Part shown: positions 18,222 to 27,004 of the stretch, piece after piece
Layout of the letters: each line of letters starts with the position of its first letter
How positions within the stretch are numbered: position 1 is the stretch's first letter
DNA from: CAJXZP01 sp041563475
GTDB taxonomy: Bacteria; Bacteroidota; Bacteroidia; Flavobacteriales_G; Salibacteraceae
DNA length: 64,000 nucleotides
Assembly (NCBI GenBank): GCA_041563475.1
Contig: JBFFMY010000003.1
Coordinates: 45,194 to 109,193, forward strand
Reading direction: 5' to 3'
The notes under the pieces: model-generated
The model's database searches: none
Told to the model about the DNA's origin: nothing
Seen by the model: the letters and a program-made list of their open reading frames with translations, nothing else
Translations under genes and position numbers: made by a program

Positions 18222-21200
18222 TTAGTGCTTCAAATTTCCTTTACCTAAATCATACGTAATTGGTGTCGCAATGAAAAGAGAAGAATATGTTCCTACAATA
18301 ATACCAATGATCATAGCGAAAATGAATCCTCGAATCATTTCTCCACCTAAGAAGAAAATAATTAACAACACCACCAAAGTACTTAAAGATGTATTCACAG
18401 TACGACTAATCGTACTATTTAATGCATCATTAATAACATCCTTTGTTTCCTTTTTCGGATGCAATCCTAAATACTCACGTAATCTATCAAATACCACCAC
18501 CGTATCATTAATGGAGTAACCTACAACTGTAAGAATTGCCGCAATAAAAGCTTGGTCAATTTCTAATGAGAATGGTAACATTCCATATAACAAGGAGAAA
18601 ATAGCCAAAACTATCAACACATCATGCGCTAATGCTGCAATTGCACCAGCAGAATATTGCCATTTTGTGAAACGAATGAAAATATACGCGAAGATTACAA
18701 TTAGCGAAAAAAGCACAGCTACTAATGCCGCTTCTTTAATGTCATCCGCAATTGTAGGCTCCACTTTTTGTGAAGTTAATTCAGCAACAAAATTATCTTG
18801 TGAAACTGGATTGTTATAAAACCCTATTAACCCATCGTAAAGTTTTCCTTCCAATATATCGTCCACATTATTATCTGTGTTTTCAATCATATATTTGGTA
18901 GTGATTTTCACTTGATTTGAAGACCCAAAAGTTTTCACTTCAGGAACAGTTGCTAGTCCATCTTCATTTACAAATTGCGCACCCAAAGATTTTGTTATTT
19001 CTGGCACATCTGCTGGTTGATCAAATCTTACAATGTAAGAACGTCCCCCCGTGAAATCAACACCATAATTTAATCCTCTAGTAACCAATGAACCTACTCC
19101 TAATAGGATGAAAATCAAAGATCCTAAATAAAACATTTTACGTTTTCCAAGGAAATCAATATGCAAATTCTGGAAAGCATTCTCGGTTAATTTAGTTGAA
19201 AATTTAACGGTATTTCCAGTAGACATTACCCATTCAAAAATCAGTCTTGTAATAAATATCGCTGAGAATAATGAGGTTATAATACCGATAATCAACGTAG
19301 TTGCAAAACCTTGAATTGGTCCTGTTCCAAAAATAAATAAGATAATACCGGTAAGCATTGTAGTAATGTTCGAATCAAGAATAGAACTATACGCAGCTTT
19401 ATACCCATCAGCGATAGCTTGTTTAAATCCTTTACCTGTTCTCATTTCTTCACGAATACGTTCGTAAATAAGAACGTTCGCATCTACCGACATACCAATA
19501 GTTAATACGATACCCGCAATACCCGGTAAAGTTAACGTAGCTCTTAAAGAAGCTAAGAACCCAAGAATAAAGAATAAGTTGGCAACCAAAGCGATATCTG
19601 CAACAATACCTGCTGTAGAATAATAGAATACCATGTATATCAAAATCACAACTAAGGCGATTAAGAATGATTTCCATCCCGAATCGATGGCTTCTTGACC
19701 CAAAGAAGGACCAACAATAGCTTCCTCAATAATATGAGAAGGAGCGGGTAGTTTACCTGCTTTTAAAACACCTGCTAAATCGCTAGCTTCTTGTTGTGTA
19801 AATCTTCCTGTAATTTCAGTTCGTCCACCAGGAATTTCACCTTGTACCGTTGGAGCAGAATAAACTAATCCATCCAAAACAACTGCTACAGATTGTTTAT
19901 TTCCATTGGCATCACCTTGCGATAAACGAGCCGTCATTTTTTTCCAAATATTCGCTCCAGTAGAGTTCATATTCATATTAACCGTTGGATTTCCAAGTGG
20001 ATCAGCTCCTACTCTTGCATCCGTAACCACATCACCTTCTAATTCGGCTTTGCCACCTTTAGGAACATTGATTGCATATAAATAATACAAATCTTCAGTA
20101 CCTTCAATTGATTTAGCTTCCCACAAGAATCTAGTTCTTGGTGGAAATAACTGCTTAATATCTTTTCTATGTAGGTATCCATTTACAATTGCCGTATCAG
20201 CTGAACGAGAATACCCAACTCTTGCACCAAATGCTGCTTGCCCCTCTTGCGTAAGCATTGGTTGCAAATGGTAAAATAATGGATTTGTTGCTTCTTTTTC
20301 TGCATCACTCATGGCGGCAAAATCTGTAGAATCTAGAGCTTCACTTTCCGCGTCAGCTAACAAATCATCCATAGATTTCTCTGTGGTATCATTTACCATT
20401 GAATCAGCAATAATAGAATCTACTTCTGAAGTTACTAAGTCGGCTATATCACTGTTTTCTTCTATTTCTGCAACAGCTTCTTCACTTCCTTCTTTTTCTT
20501 TGAAGGTAGCTTTCAAAATTGTGTTTGCACGATCTAAACCGCCAATAATTACGGAATTATCGTGACATTCCCAAAACTCTAATCGCGCAGTTCCTTGTAA
20601 GATTTTACGTACACGATCTTTATCCTTAATACCTGGAAGTTCTACAATGATTCTTCCTGTTCCAGATAAACGTTGAATTTTTGGTTGAACAACACCTAAG
20701 TTATCCACCCTTTTACGTAATACCTGTTCTGTTCTTACAATTGCTTCTTCAGACTCCGTAGCAATAACTCCCATGATTTCGTCATTGGATGCATCAGGAG
20801 CAATTTTATCTTTGTTTTCTAGGTTATGGAAAACAGAGGCCAATTTGAAATCTGGGGCAATTTCATTCTGCGCTTGAGAAAAAAGAGAAACAAAATTTTC
20901 TGAACTATTTCTTTTTAAGTCAACGGCCTTGTTGATAATCTTAATAAAAGTTGGATTGCTTCTATTTGTTCCTGCCATTTCTTTTATCAAGTCTGGCTCA
21001 GAAACTTCAAGAGTTACGTGCATTCCTCCCTGAAGGTCAAGACCTAGGTTGATTTCACGTTTTTTTACGTAAGCATACGAATGATTGAAAACAGGGTAAA
21101 CCTCTTCAGAACCTTTCGCAAGTAAAAACTCCGTTTCAAATTTTTGTCTGGCTGAATCTACTTGAAATCCATCATAACCTTCAACCACACCTAATGAGTC

Positions 21201-21329
21201 GGCTTTTATTTGAGAGTTTTCAACTGCTTCTCTTTCAACATTGTCAGCTACCCAAGTAAATGATAACTGATATAAACTAGCGAGGACCAATAAAATGGCA
21301 AACCCCCAAATAAACGATTTATTTTGCAT
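18222..21329 (-). CDS. secDF: Protein translocase SecDF, fused
   Basis: This 1035-residue protein fuses SecD and SecF, which use proton flow to pull preproteins out of SecYEG on the outer face. The SecD part has the LGLDLQGGMHVTLEV motif (residues 95-109), a large periplasmic P1 domain, and LIYERIREEM in the membrane domain. The SecF part begins near residue 720 and contains NYGVDFTGGRSYIVRF and the NDTVVVFDRLRE motif. Residues about 276-348 form a long acidic insertion in P1 absent from E. coli SecD. About twelve membrane helices are expected. Its promoter is at 21381-21411. Confidence 0.95.
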   Translation of the reverse strand: MQNKSFIWGFAILLVLASLYQLSFTWVADNVEREAVENSQIKADSLGVVEGYDGFQVDSARQKFETEFLLAKGSEEVYPVFNHSYAYVKKREINLGLDLQGGMHVTLEVSEPDLIKEMAGTNRSNPTFIKIINKAVDLKRNSSENFVSLFSQAQNEIAPDFKLASVFHNLENKDKIAPDASNDEIMGVIATESEEAIVRTEQVLRKRVDNLGVVQPKIQRLSGTGRIIVELPGIKDKDRVRKILQGTARLEFWECHDNSVIIGGLDRANTILKATFKEKEGSEEAVAEIEENSDIADLVTSEVDSIIADSMVNDTTEKSMDDLLADAESEALDSTDFAAMSDAEKEATNPLFYHLQPMLTQEGQAAFGARVGYSRSADTAIVNGYLHRKDIKQLFPPRTRFLWEAKSIEGTEDLYYLYAINVPKGGKAELEGDVVTDARVGADPLGNPTVNMNMNSTGANIWKKMTARLSQGDANGNKQSVAVVLDGLVYSAPTVQGEIPGGRTEITGRFTQQEASDLAGVLKAGKLPAPSHIIEEAIVGPSLGQEAIDSGWKSFLIALVVILIYMVFYYSTAGIVADIALVANLFFILGFLASLRATLTLPGIAGIVLTIGMSVDANVLIYERIREEMRTGKGFKQAIADGYKAAYSSILDSNITTMLTGIILFIFGTGPIQGFATTLIIGIITSLFSAIFITRLIFEWVMSTGNTVKFSTKLTENAFQNLHIDFLGKRKMFYLGSLIFILLGVGSLVTRGLNYGVDFTGGRSYIVRFDQPADVPEITKSLGAQFVNEDGLATVPEVKTFGSSNQVKITTKYMIENTDNNVDDILEGKLYDGLIGFYNNPVSQDNFVAELTSQKVEPTIADDIKEAALVAVLFSLIVIFAYIFIRFTKWQYSAGAIAALAHDVLIVLAIFSLLYGMLPFSLEIDQAFIAAILTVVGYSINDTVVVFDRLREYLGLHPKKETKDVINDALNSTISRTVNTSLSTLVVLLIIFFLGGEMIRGFIFAMIIGIIVGTYSSLFIATPITYDLGKGNLKH

Positions 21330-21380
21330 GTGTATTTATCTTATTTTTAAGGCATTATAACCCCTTAAAATTTAGGTGCG

Positions 21381-21411
21381 CAAATATAGAATTTCAATTG
21401 AATTTTACCAA
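21381..21411 (-). promoter_or_regulatory. Bacteroidota promoter of secDF (TTG-N20-TATATTTG)
   Basis: On the minus strand TTG (21411-21409) is followed by a 20-base spacer and TATATTTG (21388-21381). The leader to the secDF ATG would be about 50 bases. Confidence 0.65.
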
Positions 21412-21482
21412 TGTAATTCATGTTATCTGATTTTTTTTTCATGTATCGCACGCCATACAAGATAAAGTACTGGATTACAAGT

Positions 21483-21490
21483 TAATTTTG
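21483..21490 (+). promoter_or_regulatory. TAATTTTG -7 element just before the DCC gene
   Basis: TAATTTTG matches TANNTTTG and ends only five bases before the ATG at 21496. If used, transcription would start at or next to the start codon, giving a leaderless mRNA. No good -33 TTG is visible. Confidence 0.45.
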
Positions 21491-21495
21491 CATCA

Positions 21496-21900
21496 ATGAA
21501 AACCAATTCACACCACAATATTGTATTTTTTGATGGGGTTTGTGCATTATGCAACAGCTCAGTGCGTTGGATAATAAAACGAGACAAAAAGAAAATTTTT
21601 AGGTATGCTCCTTTACAAGGTGAAACCGCGCGGGAATTGCTTCACTCAAAAACGAACCCAATTCCTCAAACCATTATCTATTTAGACTCTAACAAAATAT
21701 TCACCAAATCAACTGCTGCACTTCAAATAGCTAAAAAACTCCCATTTGCTTGGAAGCTTTTGTATGGGTTAGCCATTATTCCGGCTCCATTTCGAGATGC
21801 CGTTTATGACTACATCTCTAAAAACAGGTATAAGTGGTTTGGCAAATACGAAAGCTGCCCTCTACCTTCAGAGGATGAAAGGGAATTGTTTCTTCCTTAG
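21496..21900 (+). CDS. DCC-family thiol-disulfide oxidoreductase-like protein
   Basis: This 134-residue protein belongs to the DCC (DUF393) family, named for its FDGVCALC motif (D13, C16, C19 here), resembling a thioredoxin-like redox centre. Typical family features follow: SVRWIIKRDKKK, FRYAPLQGETAREL, SAALQIAKKLPFAWKLLYGLAIIPAPFRDAVYDYISKNR (residues about 74-112). The precise substrate is unknown. It is a single plus-strand gene between two minus-strand units, transcribed divergently from secDF. Confidence 0.88.
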   Translation: MKTNSHHNIVFFDGVCALCNSSVRWIIKRDKKKIFRYAPLQGETARELLHSKTNPIPQTIIYLDSNKIFTKSTAALQIAKKLPFAWKLLYGLAIIPAPFRDAVYDYISKNRYKWFGKYESCPLPSEDERELFLP

Positions 21901-21971
21901 TTTTATGGTGATTGAACATCAAACTTGTTTTATAAATAACTTCATCTGAAAAAATGTTAGACACAAAAAAA

Positions 21972-21997
21972 GGTTCAACTCACGAATGAATTGAACC
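21972..21997 (-). terminator. Intrinsic terminator of the nuclease-subtilase-DUF5606 operon
   Basis: GGTTCAA (21972-21978) pairs with TTGAACC (21991-21997) across a 12-base loop. On the minus strand the stem is followed by TTTTTTT. It lies 23 bases after the DUF5606 stop. Confidence 0.8.
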
Positions 21998-22019
21998 CTA
22001 CATATTTTGTTCTAAAACT

Positions 22020-22508
22020 TTATTTCTTCTTTTTCGCCTTTGGTTTTTCCTTTTTAGCCGACTCAACCACTTCTTCTATTGAAGCTTCTTCTTCCACCAC
22101 TTCTTCTGCAGGTGTATTTGCCCATTCCAAATTCACCAAGTTACTATCTAATAAAAGGTTCGTCCATTGGTACACCTTTTTGATATCCGAAACATATACT
22201 CGCTCATCATCATAATCTGGAAAGATCTCTAAAAACTCAGATTTCAACTCTTCCCCGCTCCAACTTTTATAAGGAACACTTTCGCCATTAAATTTTATCA
22301 GAATAGCCTTCATTACTTCAGCCAATGGTTTTTCGCCATCATCTCCGTAAATACTAATATCGGCAAGCGCACTAATTCTATTATGCGCATGTGCTGGAGA
22401 TTTCTTTCCATCCACAAGTGATTCTACAATTACGCCATTTTTCATTGAACCTACCAATTTGTAAAGTCCGCCTTTTCCTGAAATTGATAAAATGTCTTCT
22501 AATCCCAT
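22020..22508 (-). CDS. DUF5606 family protein
   Basis: This 162-residue cytoplasmic protein matches the Bacteroidota DUF5606 family, recognisable from its start (MGLEDILSISGKGGLYKLVG) and the RISALADISIYGDDGEKPLAEV segment. No function is known. The N-terminus resembles a small beta-barrel that could bind RNA or peptide, and the C-terminus is a low-complexity E/K-rich tail ending KAKKKK. It is the last gene of a three-gene minus-strand unit with a terminator behind it. Confidence 0.75.
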   Translation of the reverse strand: MGLEDILSISGKGGLYKLVGSMKNGVIVESLVDGKKSPAHAHNRISALADISIYGDDGEKPLAEVMKAILIKFNGESVPYKSWSGEELKSEFLEIFPDYDDERVYVSDIKKVYQWTNLLLDSNLVNLEWANTPAEEVVEEEASIEEVVESAKKEKPKAKKKK

Positions 22509-22564
22509 TCTTTAAAATTTGATTGCAAATATTGTTATTCAATTAAAATGTAGCGTATGGTTTG

Positions 22565-25342
22565 CTACATTTTAATAAACTTAGTTTTAAAAGTATTTGT
22601 ACTTGTTTGGATTTCAATAAAATAAACACCTGAACGTAAGTTGGAAATATTTAATTGTGGACTATTTGAGCTCACCAAGTTTTGAATTTGAACAACTTTT
22701 TTATGGGTTACATCAAAAATGGTGATTTCAATATCTCCTTGAAACGCATCAGCACCCTCAATTGTGATAGTGTTTTGAGCGGGATTAGGATAAACCTTTA
22801 TTTGAGTTTGTAACTGGATTTGATCTTGAATAGAGTTTGGTAGCATCCCGTTATAGGCCTTGTAAGCCGAATCTGCAGAATTTTGCAACACATACTTATT
22901 GTTGGCTGCATGCAGCGCAAAGGCTACGGTAACCGAATCAAAAGCAGGAATTGTAATTCCGGATGCTGAAGTCACTTGGGCCACATCATTCCCTGCTCCA
23001 GAAGTGCCCGCGTTGTATCTATTGGATGACAGGGTGGTTAATTTATTGGAAGAGGTATAATTAGTCGAAATATCAATTCCTCCATTACCTCCAGAAACCA
23101 CATCTATGCAATAACTTCTAAAAGTTTCAGGCGACAATAATTGAACTCCAAAATATAAGGGTTCATCCGTACTTTCGGTATAGGTTAAAAACCGAATCCA
23201 ATCCGTATGGGCTTGATTTTGCTCGTAATTCAAAATATCAAAATCGGCAAAAATTCCCGCACTTACGCTGGAAATATCCGTATTTGTAGGATTTATAAAC
23301 GTGTATTCTAACACTATATAATTTTGATGCCCTTCCGCATTACGCGCATAAGCATTGTAAGAAACCTCAATTCCAATTGAATCAACATAAGCCTGGGAAT
23401 CACTGAATTTACCAGAAATAAAATAATCTCCTTTAACAGGTGGGTCAACTTGGGCGACATTACTTATGGATGCAAATTCATCATCCCAACTACTGGACCC
23501 GTTTCGAATTCTATCCACTACTTGGGGAAACCCTTGTTGATCAGTACCAATCATAATTCCCGATTCAAATAGTTGCGAAACACCATTATTTAAGGTCATC
23601 CCCAAACCTTGCAAACCGTCTCTATTATTATAGCCTAATTGTCCCTTTGATCCAATAGTGGTGTTAATATTGTTTACTGTAACATTCAGATAATCCACGT
23701 TAATTAGCACCTCCATAAAATAGTGATTTGTGAAACTTCCATCCGTTACCACCACTTCAAAATCTATTTTTTCATTTATGGGAGCACTATTTAAAATTTT
23801 GAATGAAAATGGATTATCATAATTGTTTTTTTGAAGAGCAGTCCCCATTACGCCCAAATCTACGGTTGTATTATTAGCAGTAACAAATATCGAGTTGGTA
23901 CTTATGGTAGCATTAACATTACCCGAGTTTGCTAAGTAGTTGGTAAAGGTTCCGGAGATCAGAATACTATCCCCAATTTTCATTACATCATCTCCTTTAT
24001 TTGAAATTTTCACATTCCCAAAAACAACCGATGCATTGTCAATTCCTCCAGTCACTGCAGCCCCAACATCTACTCTTCCTTGACCCAGAAGGTTTTCGTA
24101 AGGCGAATTAATTCCGTCAATATTTGTAGAAGTCGATTTCAACCTTTCCGCAATTTGCAAGGCAGATAATTGCGGATATTTTGCTTTAACCAAGCTTGCT
24201 GCACCAGCCACTACAGGTGTCGCCATGGACGTACCCGTATTAGAATTATACCCGCCATCTTTCCATGTAGAGAAAATCCCTTCTCCTGTAGCTGAAATAT
24301 CTACCCAATACCCATGATTGGTGAAACTTGATTTATTGTCTAAATAATTTATAGATGCCACCGCTAAACAATTTTCATACGCGGCTGGGTAATACAATTG
24401 ATTTTTGTCTTGATTTCCCGCTGCGGCTACAACCAAAGCATCTTTATTATAGGTAGCATAGTTTATTACATCTTCCTCAAGTTTTGAATACCCGAATCCA
24501 CCCCAGGAACAATTAATAATATCGCAGCCCATATCCGCTGCGTAAACAATTCCTTCATAGCCATAAATTACCGCACTACCATTAGCCACCCGGATAGGCA
24601 TAAATTGCGTGTTGTATCCAACCGAAGCAATACCCTCCCCATTATTTGTAGCTGCAGCGGCTATACCTGCCACATGAATGCCATGAGAACTTTCATCTGT
24701 TTCTGGGACATTATCATTATCCATAAAATCCCATCCGTTAAAATTGTCTATATACCCATCATTATCATCATCAATTCCGTTAATTGGATCCGCTAAATTT
24801 TGGGTCATTTCAGATTCTAAATCGGGATGATCCATATCCGTTCCGGTATCAATAATACCAATCTTTATTGACGTATTTCCTTGGGTTTGATCCCACGCAT
24901 TATATGCATTGATTTGGGCTAAATAATATTGCTGACTGAGGGCAGAGTCGTTTGGGGTAAAAGCTAAATAATGAATTCTTTTGGGTTCTATATATTCAAA
25001 AACATCAATATTTATAAGATTCTTAATGGAATTTGAGCTGGTCCCTTTTTGCGAGGTAGAAAACGTATAAATTAAACTTAAATCTACCCAGTTTGGGTTT
25101 TCATTTGCCTTGCTGGAAGTTGTGGGCGAATTCTTAAATGCGGGTTCAATTATGAAATTTCCAAGTTTTTTATTCCAAGTATTTGCAGAAAAATAATCTC
25201 GAAATTCTGGCTTCAATTTCACATAAAAAACATCATCTACAAAAGTATTTTGAAACGCTAGTTTCTGAGCGTAAATAGAACTTACACAAAACCATAGAGC
25301 TCCAAAAAACACATATTTTACAATTTTATTCTTCACACACAT
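22565..25342 (-). CDS. Secreted S8 subtilisin-like serine protease with T9SS type A sorting domain
   Basis: This 925-residue protein has a signal peptide (KYVFFGALWFCVSSIYAQ), a propeptide, and a complete subtilase domain with catalytic D165 (IIDTGTDMDHPD), H220 (SSHGIHVAGIA), oxyanion N310 and S372 (GTSMATPVVAG). A long beta-rich region follows, and a C-terminal T9SS domain (VYPNPAQNTITIEG to the end). It should be exported by Sec, then T9SS, and may be anchored or released at the surface. Start: ATG 25342 or GTG 25336 gives the best signal peptide; an upstream ATG at 25366 adds eight residues. It overlaps the nuclease-like gene. Confidence 0.88.
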   Translation of the reverse strand: MCVKNKIVKYVFFGALWFCVSSIYAQKLAFQNTFVDDVFYVKLKPEFRDYFSANTWNKKLGNFIIEPAFKNSPTTSSKANENPNWVDLSLIYTFSTSQKGTSSNSIKNLINIDVFEYIEPKRIHYLAFTPNDSALSQQYYLAQINAYNAWDQTQGNTSIKIGIIDTGTDMDHPDLESEMTQNLADPINGIDDDNDGYIDNFNGWDFMDNDNVPETDESSHGIHVAGIAAAATNNGEGIASVGYNTQFMPIRVANGSAVIYGYEGIVYAADMGCDIINCSWGGFGYSKLEEDVINYATYNKDALVVAAAGNQDKNQLYYPAAYENCLAVASINYLDNKSSFTNHGYWVDISATGEGIFSTWKDGGYNSNTGTSMATPVVAGAASLVKAKYPQLSALQIAERLKSTSTNIDGINSPYENLLGQGRVDVGAAVTGGIDNASVVFGNVKISNKGDDVMKIGDSILISGTFTNYLANSGNVNATISTNSIFVTANNTTVDLGVMGTALQKNNYDNPFSFKILNSAPINEKIDFEVVVTDGSFTNHYFMEVLINVDYLNVTVNNINTTIGSKGQLGYNNRDGLQGLGMTLNNGVSQLFESGIMIGTDQQGFPQVVDRIRNGSSSWDDEFASISNVAQVDPPVKGDYFISGKFSDSQAYVDSIGIEVSYNAYARNAEGHQNYIVLEYTFINPTNTDISSVSAGIFADFDILNYEQNQAHTDWIRFLTYTESTDEPLYFGVQLLSPETFRSYCIDVVSGGNGGIDISTNYTSSNKLTTLSSNRYNAGTSGAGNDVAQVTSASGITIPAFDSVTVAFALHAANNKYVLQNSADSAYKAYNGMLPNSIQDQIQLQTQIKVYPNPAQNTITIEGADAFQGDIEITIFDVTHKKVVQIQNLVSSNSPQLNISNLRSGVYFIEIQTSTNTFKTKFIKM

Positions 25343-25778
25343 CAAAATAACTTGGTATATTTTCAATGAATTCGACCTTATTTTCTTTTACCCAACAGCA
25401 ATAAAGTTCTTCGCCATTTGTAATTACCAAAAACGGAACTTTTAAATGCAAATTGTATCTAAAAGCTTGATCAAAGGTGCTTTGAGTAATTTTAATACTT
25501 GGCCGTTTACATTCTACCAAAATTACAGGTTCACCAAGATTATTGTACGCCACTAAATCGGTACGTTTTATTCTTTTGTGTAATAGGAATTGCTTTTCGA
25601 CTGCAATCAGGCTTTTTGGATATTCTAATTCTTCTGTAAAAAATTTAATAGTGTTTTGACGCACCCATTCCTCAGGTGTATTCACAACAAACTTTTTTCG
25701 AATAGGATCAAAAATCATCATTTGCCCACTCGTTGAAGTGGTAAACTTAAAACTTCCTTGTTCTATTATATCTGCCAT
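25326..25778 (-). CDS. Stand-alone HsdR N-terminal-like PD-(D/E)xK nuclease domain protein
   Basis: This 150-residue protein consists of only the N-terminal domain of type I restriction endonuclease HsdR. The PD-(D/E)xK core is visible as D74 (KRTDLVAYN) and E89-x-K91 (ILVECKRP), with a following helix (STFDQAFRYNL). No helicase, methylase or specificity subunit is nearby, so it is not a type I system. It is divergent from holA (102-base gap) and overlaps the subtilase gene downstream. Function unknown; a DNA-processing role is a guess from fold and position. Confidence 0.8.
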   Translation of the reverse strand: MADIIEQGSFKFTTSTSGQMMIFDPIRKKFVVNTPEEWVRQNTIKFFTEELEYPKSLIAVEKQFLLHKRIKRTDLVAYNNLGEPVILVECKRPSIKITQSTFDQAFRYNLHLKVPFLVITNGEELYCCWVKENKVEFIENIPSYFDVCEE

Positions 25779-25783
25779 TACGG

Positions 25784-25791
25784 CAAATGTA
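25784..25791 (-). promoter_or_regulatory. TACATTTG -7 element just before the HsdR-N-like gene
   Basis: On the minus strand TACATTTG matches the -7 consensus and ends five bases before the ATG at 25778, predicting a leaderless transcript. A -33 TTG at the right distance is not visible. Confidence 0.5.
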
Positions 25792-25855
25792 AGCAGCGCA
25801 CATTAATTCTACACTTTTAATTTTCCACAATACAACCTCAAATCAAATGCTATTC

Positions 25856-25863
25856 TATTTTTG
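25856..25863 (+). promoter_or_regulatory. TATTTTTG -7 element of holA
   Basis: TATTTTTG fits TANNTTTG and ends 17 bases before the holA ATG. It lies 65 bases from the divergent element of the nuclease-like gene. No -33 TTG is evident. Confidence 0.45.
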
Positions 25864-25880
25864 AACTCTGGGAAAAAAGC

Positions 25881-26885
25881 ATGAAAGAATATCACGAAAT
25901 ACTCACACAACTGCGAAATAAACAATACAAACCTGTGTATTTGTTGTATGGAAATGAGGCTTTTTTTATCGATAAAATAACGGATTTCATTTCAAAAAAT
26001 GTTTTAACGGAAGCTGAAAAAGGCTTTAACCAATCCATATTTTACGGAAGGGATGTAACTGCTGGACAGATAGTAGAAACCGCCAAGCGATATCCTATGA
26101 TGTCAGAAAAGCAGGTCGTTATCATTCGAGAAGCACAAGATTTGAAAAACCTAGATGCGCTTGAGGATTATATGTCTCAACCCGTTGACTCTACCATTTT
26201 GGTATTGGCTTACAAATACAAAAAACCTGATGGTCGAAAAAAGGTAGTCAAGGAAATCAAAAAAAACGGTGTCGTATTCGAATCCAAAACTATTTATGAA
26301 AACCAAATGCAGGATTGGGTTTCAGATTATGTACACATTCATAAAAGAAAAATTACACCAAAAGCTACGCTCCTAATCAGTGATTATATAGGTACCAATT
26401 TATCACTTGCGGCAAACGAAATCGAAAAGTTATTTATTACAATTCCAGTGGATGGAATGGTAGATGACAATGCCGTGAGTAAAATTATCGGTATTAATAA
26501 AGATTACAATAATTTTGAGTTAACGAAAGCCTTAGGATCCAAGAACGAACTGAAAGCACTGCAAATAGCCACCTATTTTGCGAACAATCAAAAAGAACAT
26601 CCAATTGTGGTGTCCATAAGTATATTAGGCCGATATTACACCCAATTAATGCTTTTACATTTTAGTCCAAAGTCAAGTCGTCAAGACGTTGCAAGAATAC
26701 TTGGAATAAATCCATTTTTTGTGGATGAATATTTAAATGCTAAATTAAAAAATAGTGGTGCAAGCATTGCAAAAAACATTGAGCTTATTCGTCAGTATGA
26801 CTTAAAATCAAAAGGAGTTGGGTCAGGTGTTACCTCAAATGGAGAACTCCTAAAAGAACTTGTGATCAAATTACTTCGCAATTAG
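25881..26885 (+). CDS. holA: DNA polymerase III delta subunit
   Basis: This 334-residue protein is the clamp-loader delta subunit that opens the beta clamp. The N-terminus LRNKQYKPVYLLYGNEAFFIDKI is the family's degenerate AAA+ P-loop region (no Walker A lysine signature), followed by YPMMSEKQVVIIREAQ and VSISILGRYYTQLMLLH in the C-terminal collar domain. The length fits delta (about 330-345). It faces away from the nuclease-like gene. Confidence 0.88.
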   Translation: MKEYHEILTQLRNKQYKPVYLLYGNEAFFIDKITDFISKNVLTEAEKGFNQSIFYGRDVTAGQIVETAKRYPMMSEKQVVIIREAQDLKNLDALEDYMSQPVDSTILVLAYKYKKPDGRKKVVKEIKKNGVVFESKTIYENQMQDWVSDYVHIHKRKITPKATLLISDYIGTNLSLAANEIEKLFITIPVDGMVDDNAVSKIIGINKDYNNFELTKALGSKNELKALQIATYFANNQKEHPIVVSISILGRYYTQLMLLHFSPKSSRQDVARILGINPFFVDEYLNAKLKNSGASIAKNIELIRQYDLKSKGVGSGVTSNGELLKELVIKLLRN

Positions 26886-26953
26886 CAAATTCATCCCCAA
26901 CCCAAAGACAATTTAACCGTTAGTAATTGTAACAAGTTAACACTTTTATAAAG

Positions 26954-26983
26954 TTGTATGATTTTGTTAAAAGGGTATATTTG
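26954..26983 (+). promoter_or_regulatory. Bacteroidota promoter of the TonB-dependent receptor gene (TTG-N19-TATATTTG)
   Basis: TTG at 26954-26956 is followed after 19 bases by TATATTTG at 26976-26983, ending 21 bases before the ATG at 27005. Both boxes and the spacing fit the consensus. Confidence 0.78.
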
Positions 26984-27004
26984 CCATCCAATGTCCAGAA
27001 TTTT

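Noticed and set aside
25326..25778. Type I restriction-modification locus
   Set aside because: Only the HsdR N-terminal domain is present; no HsdM, HsdS or helicase part occurs in the window.
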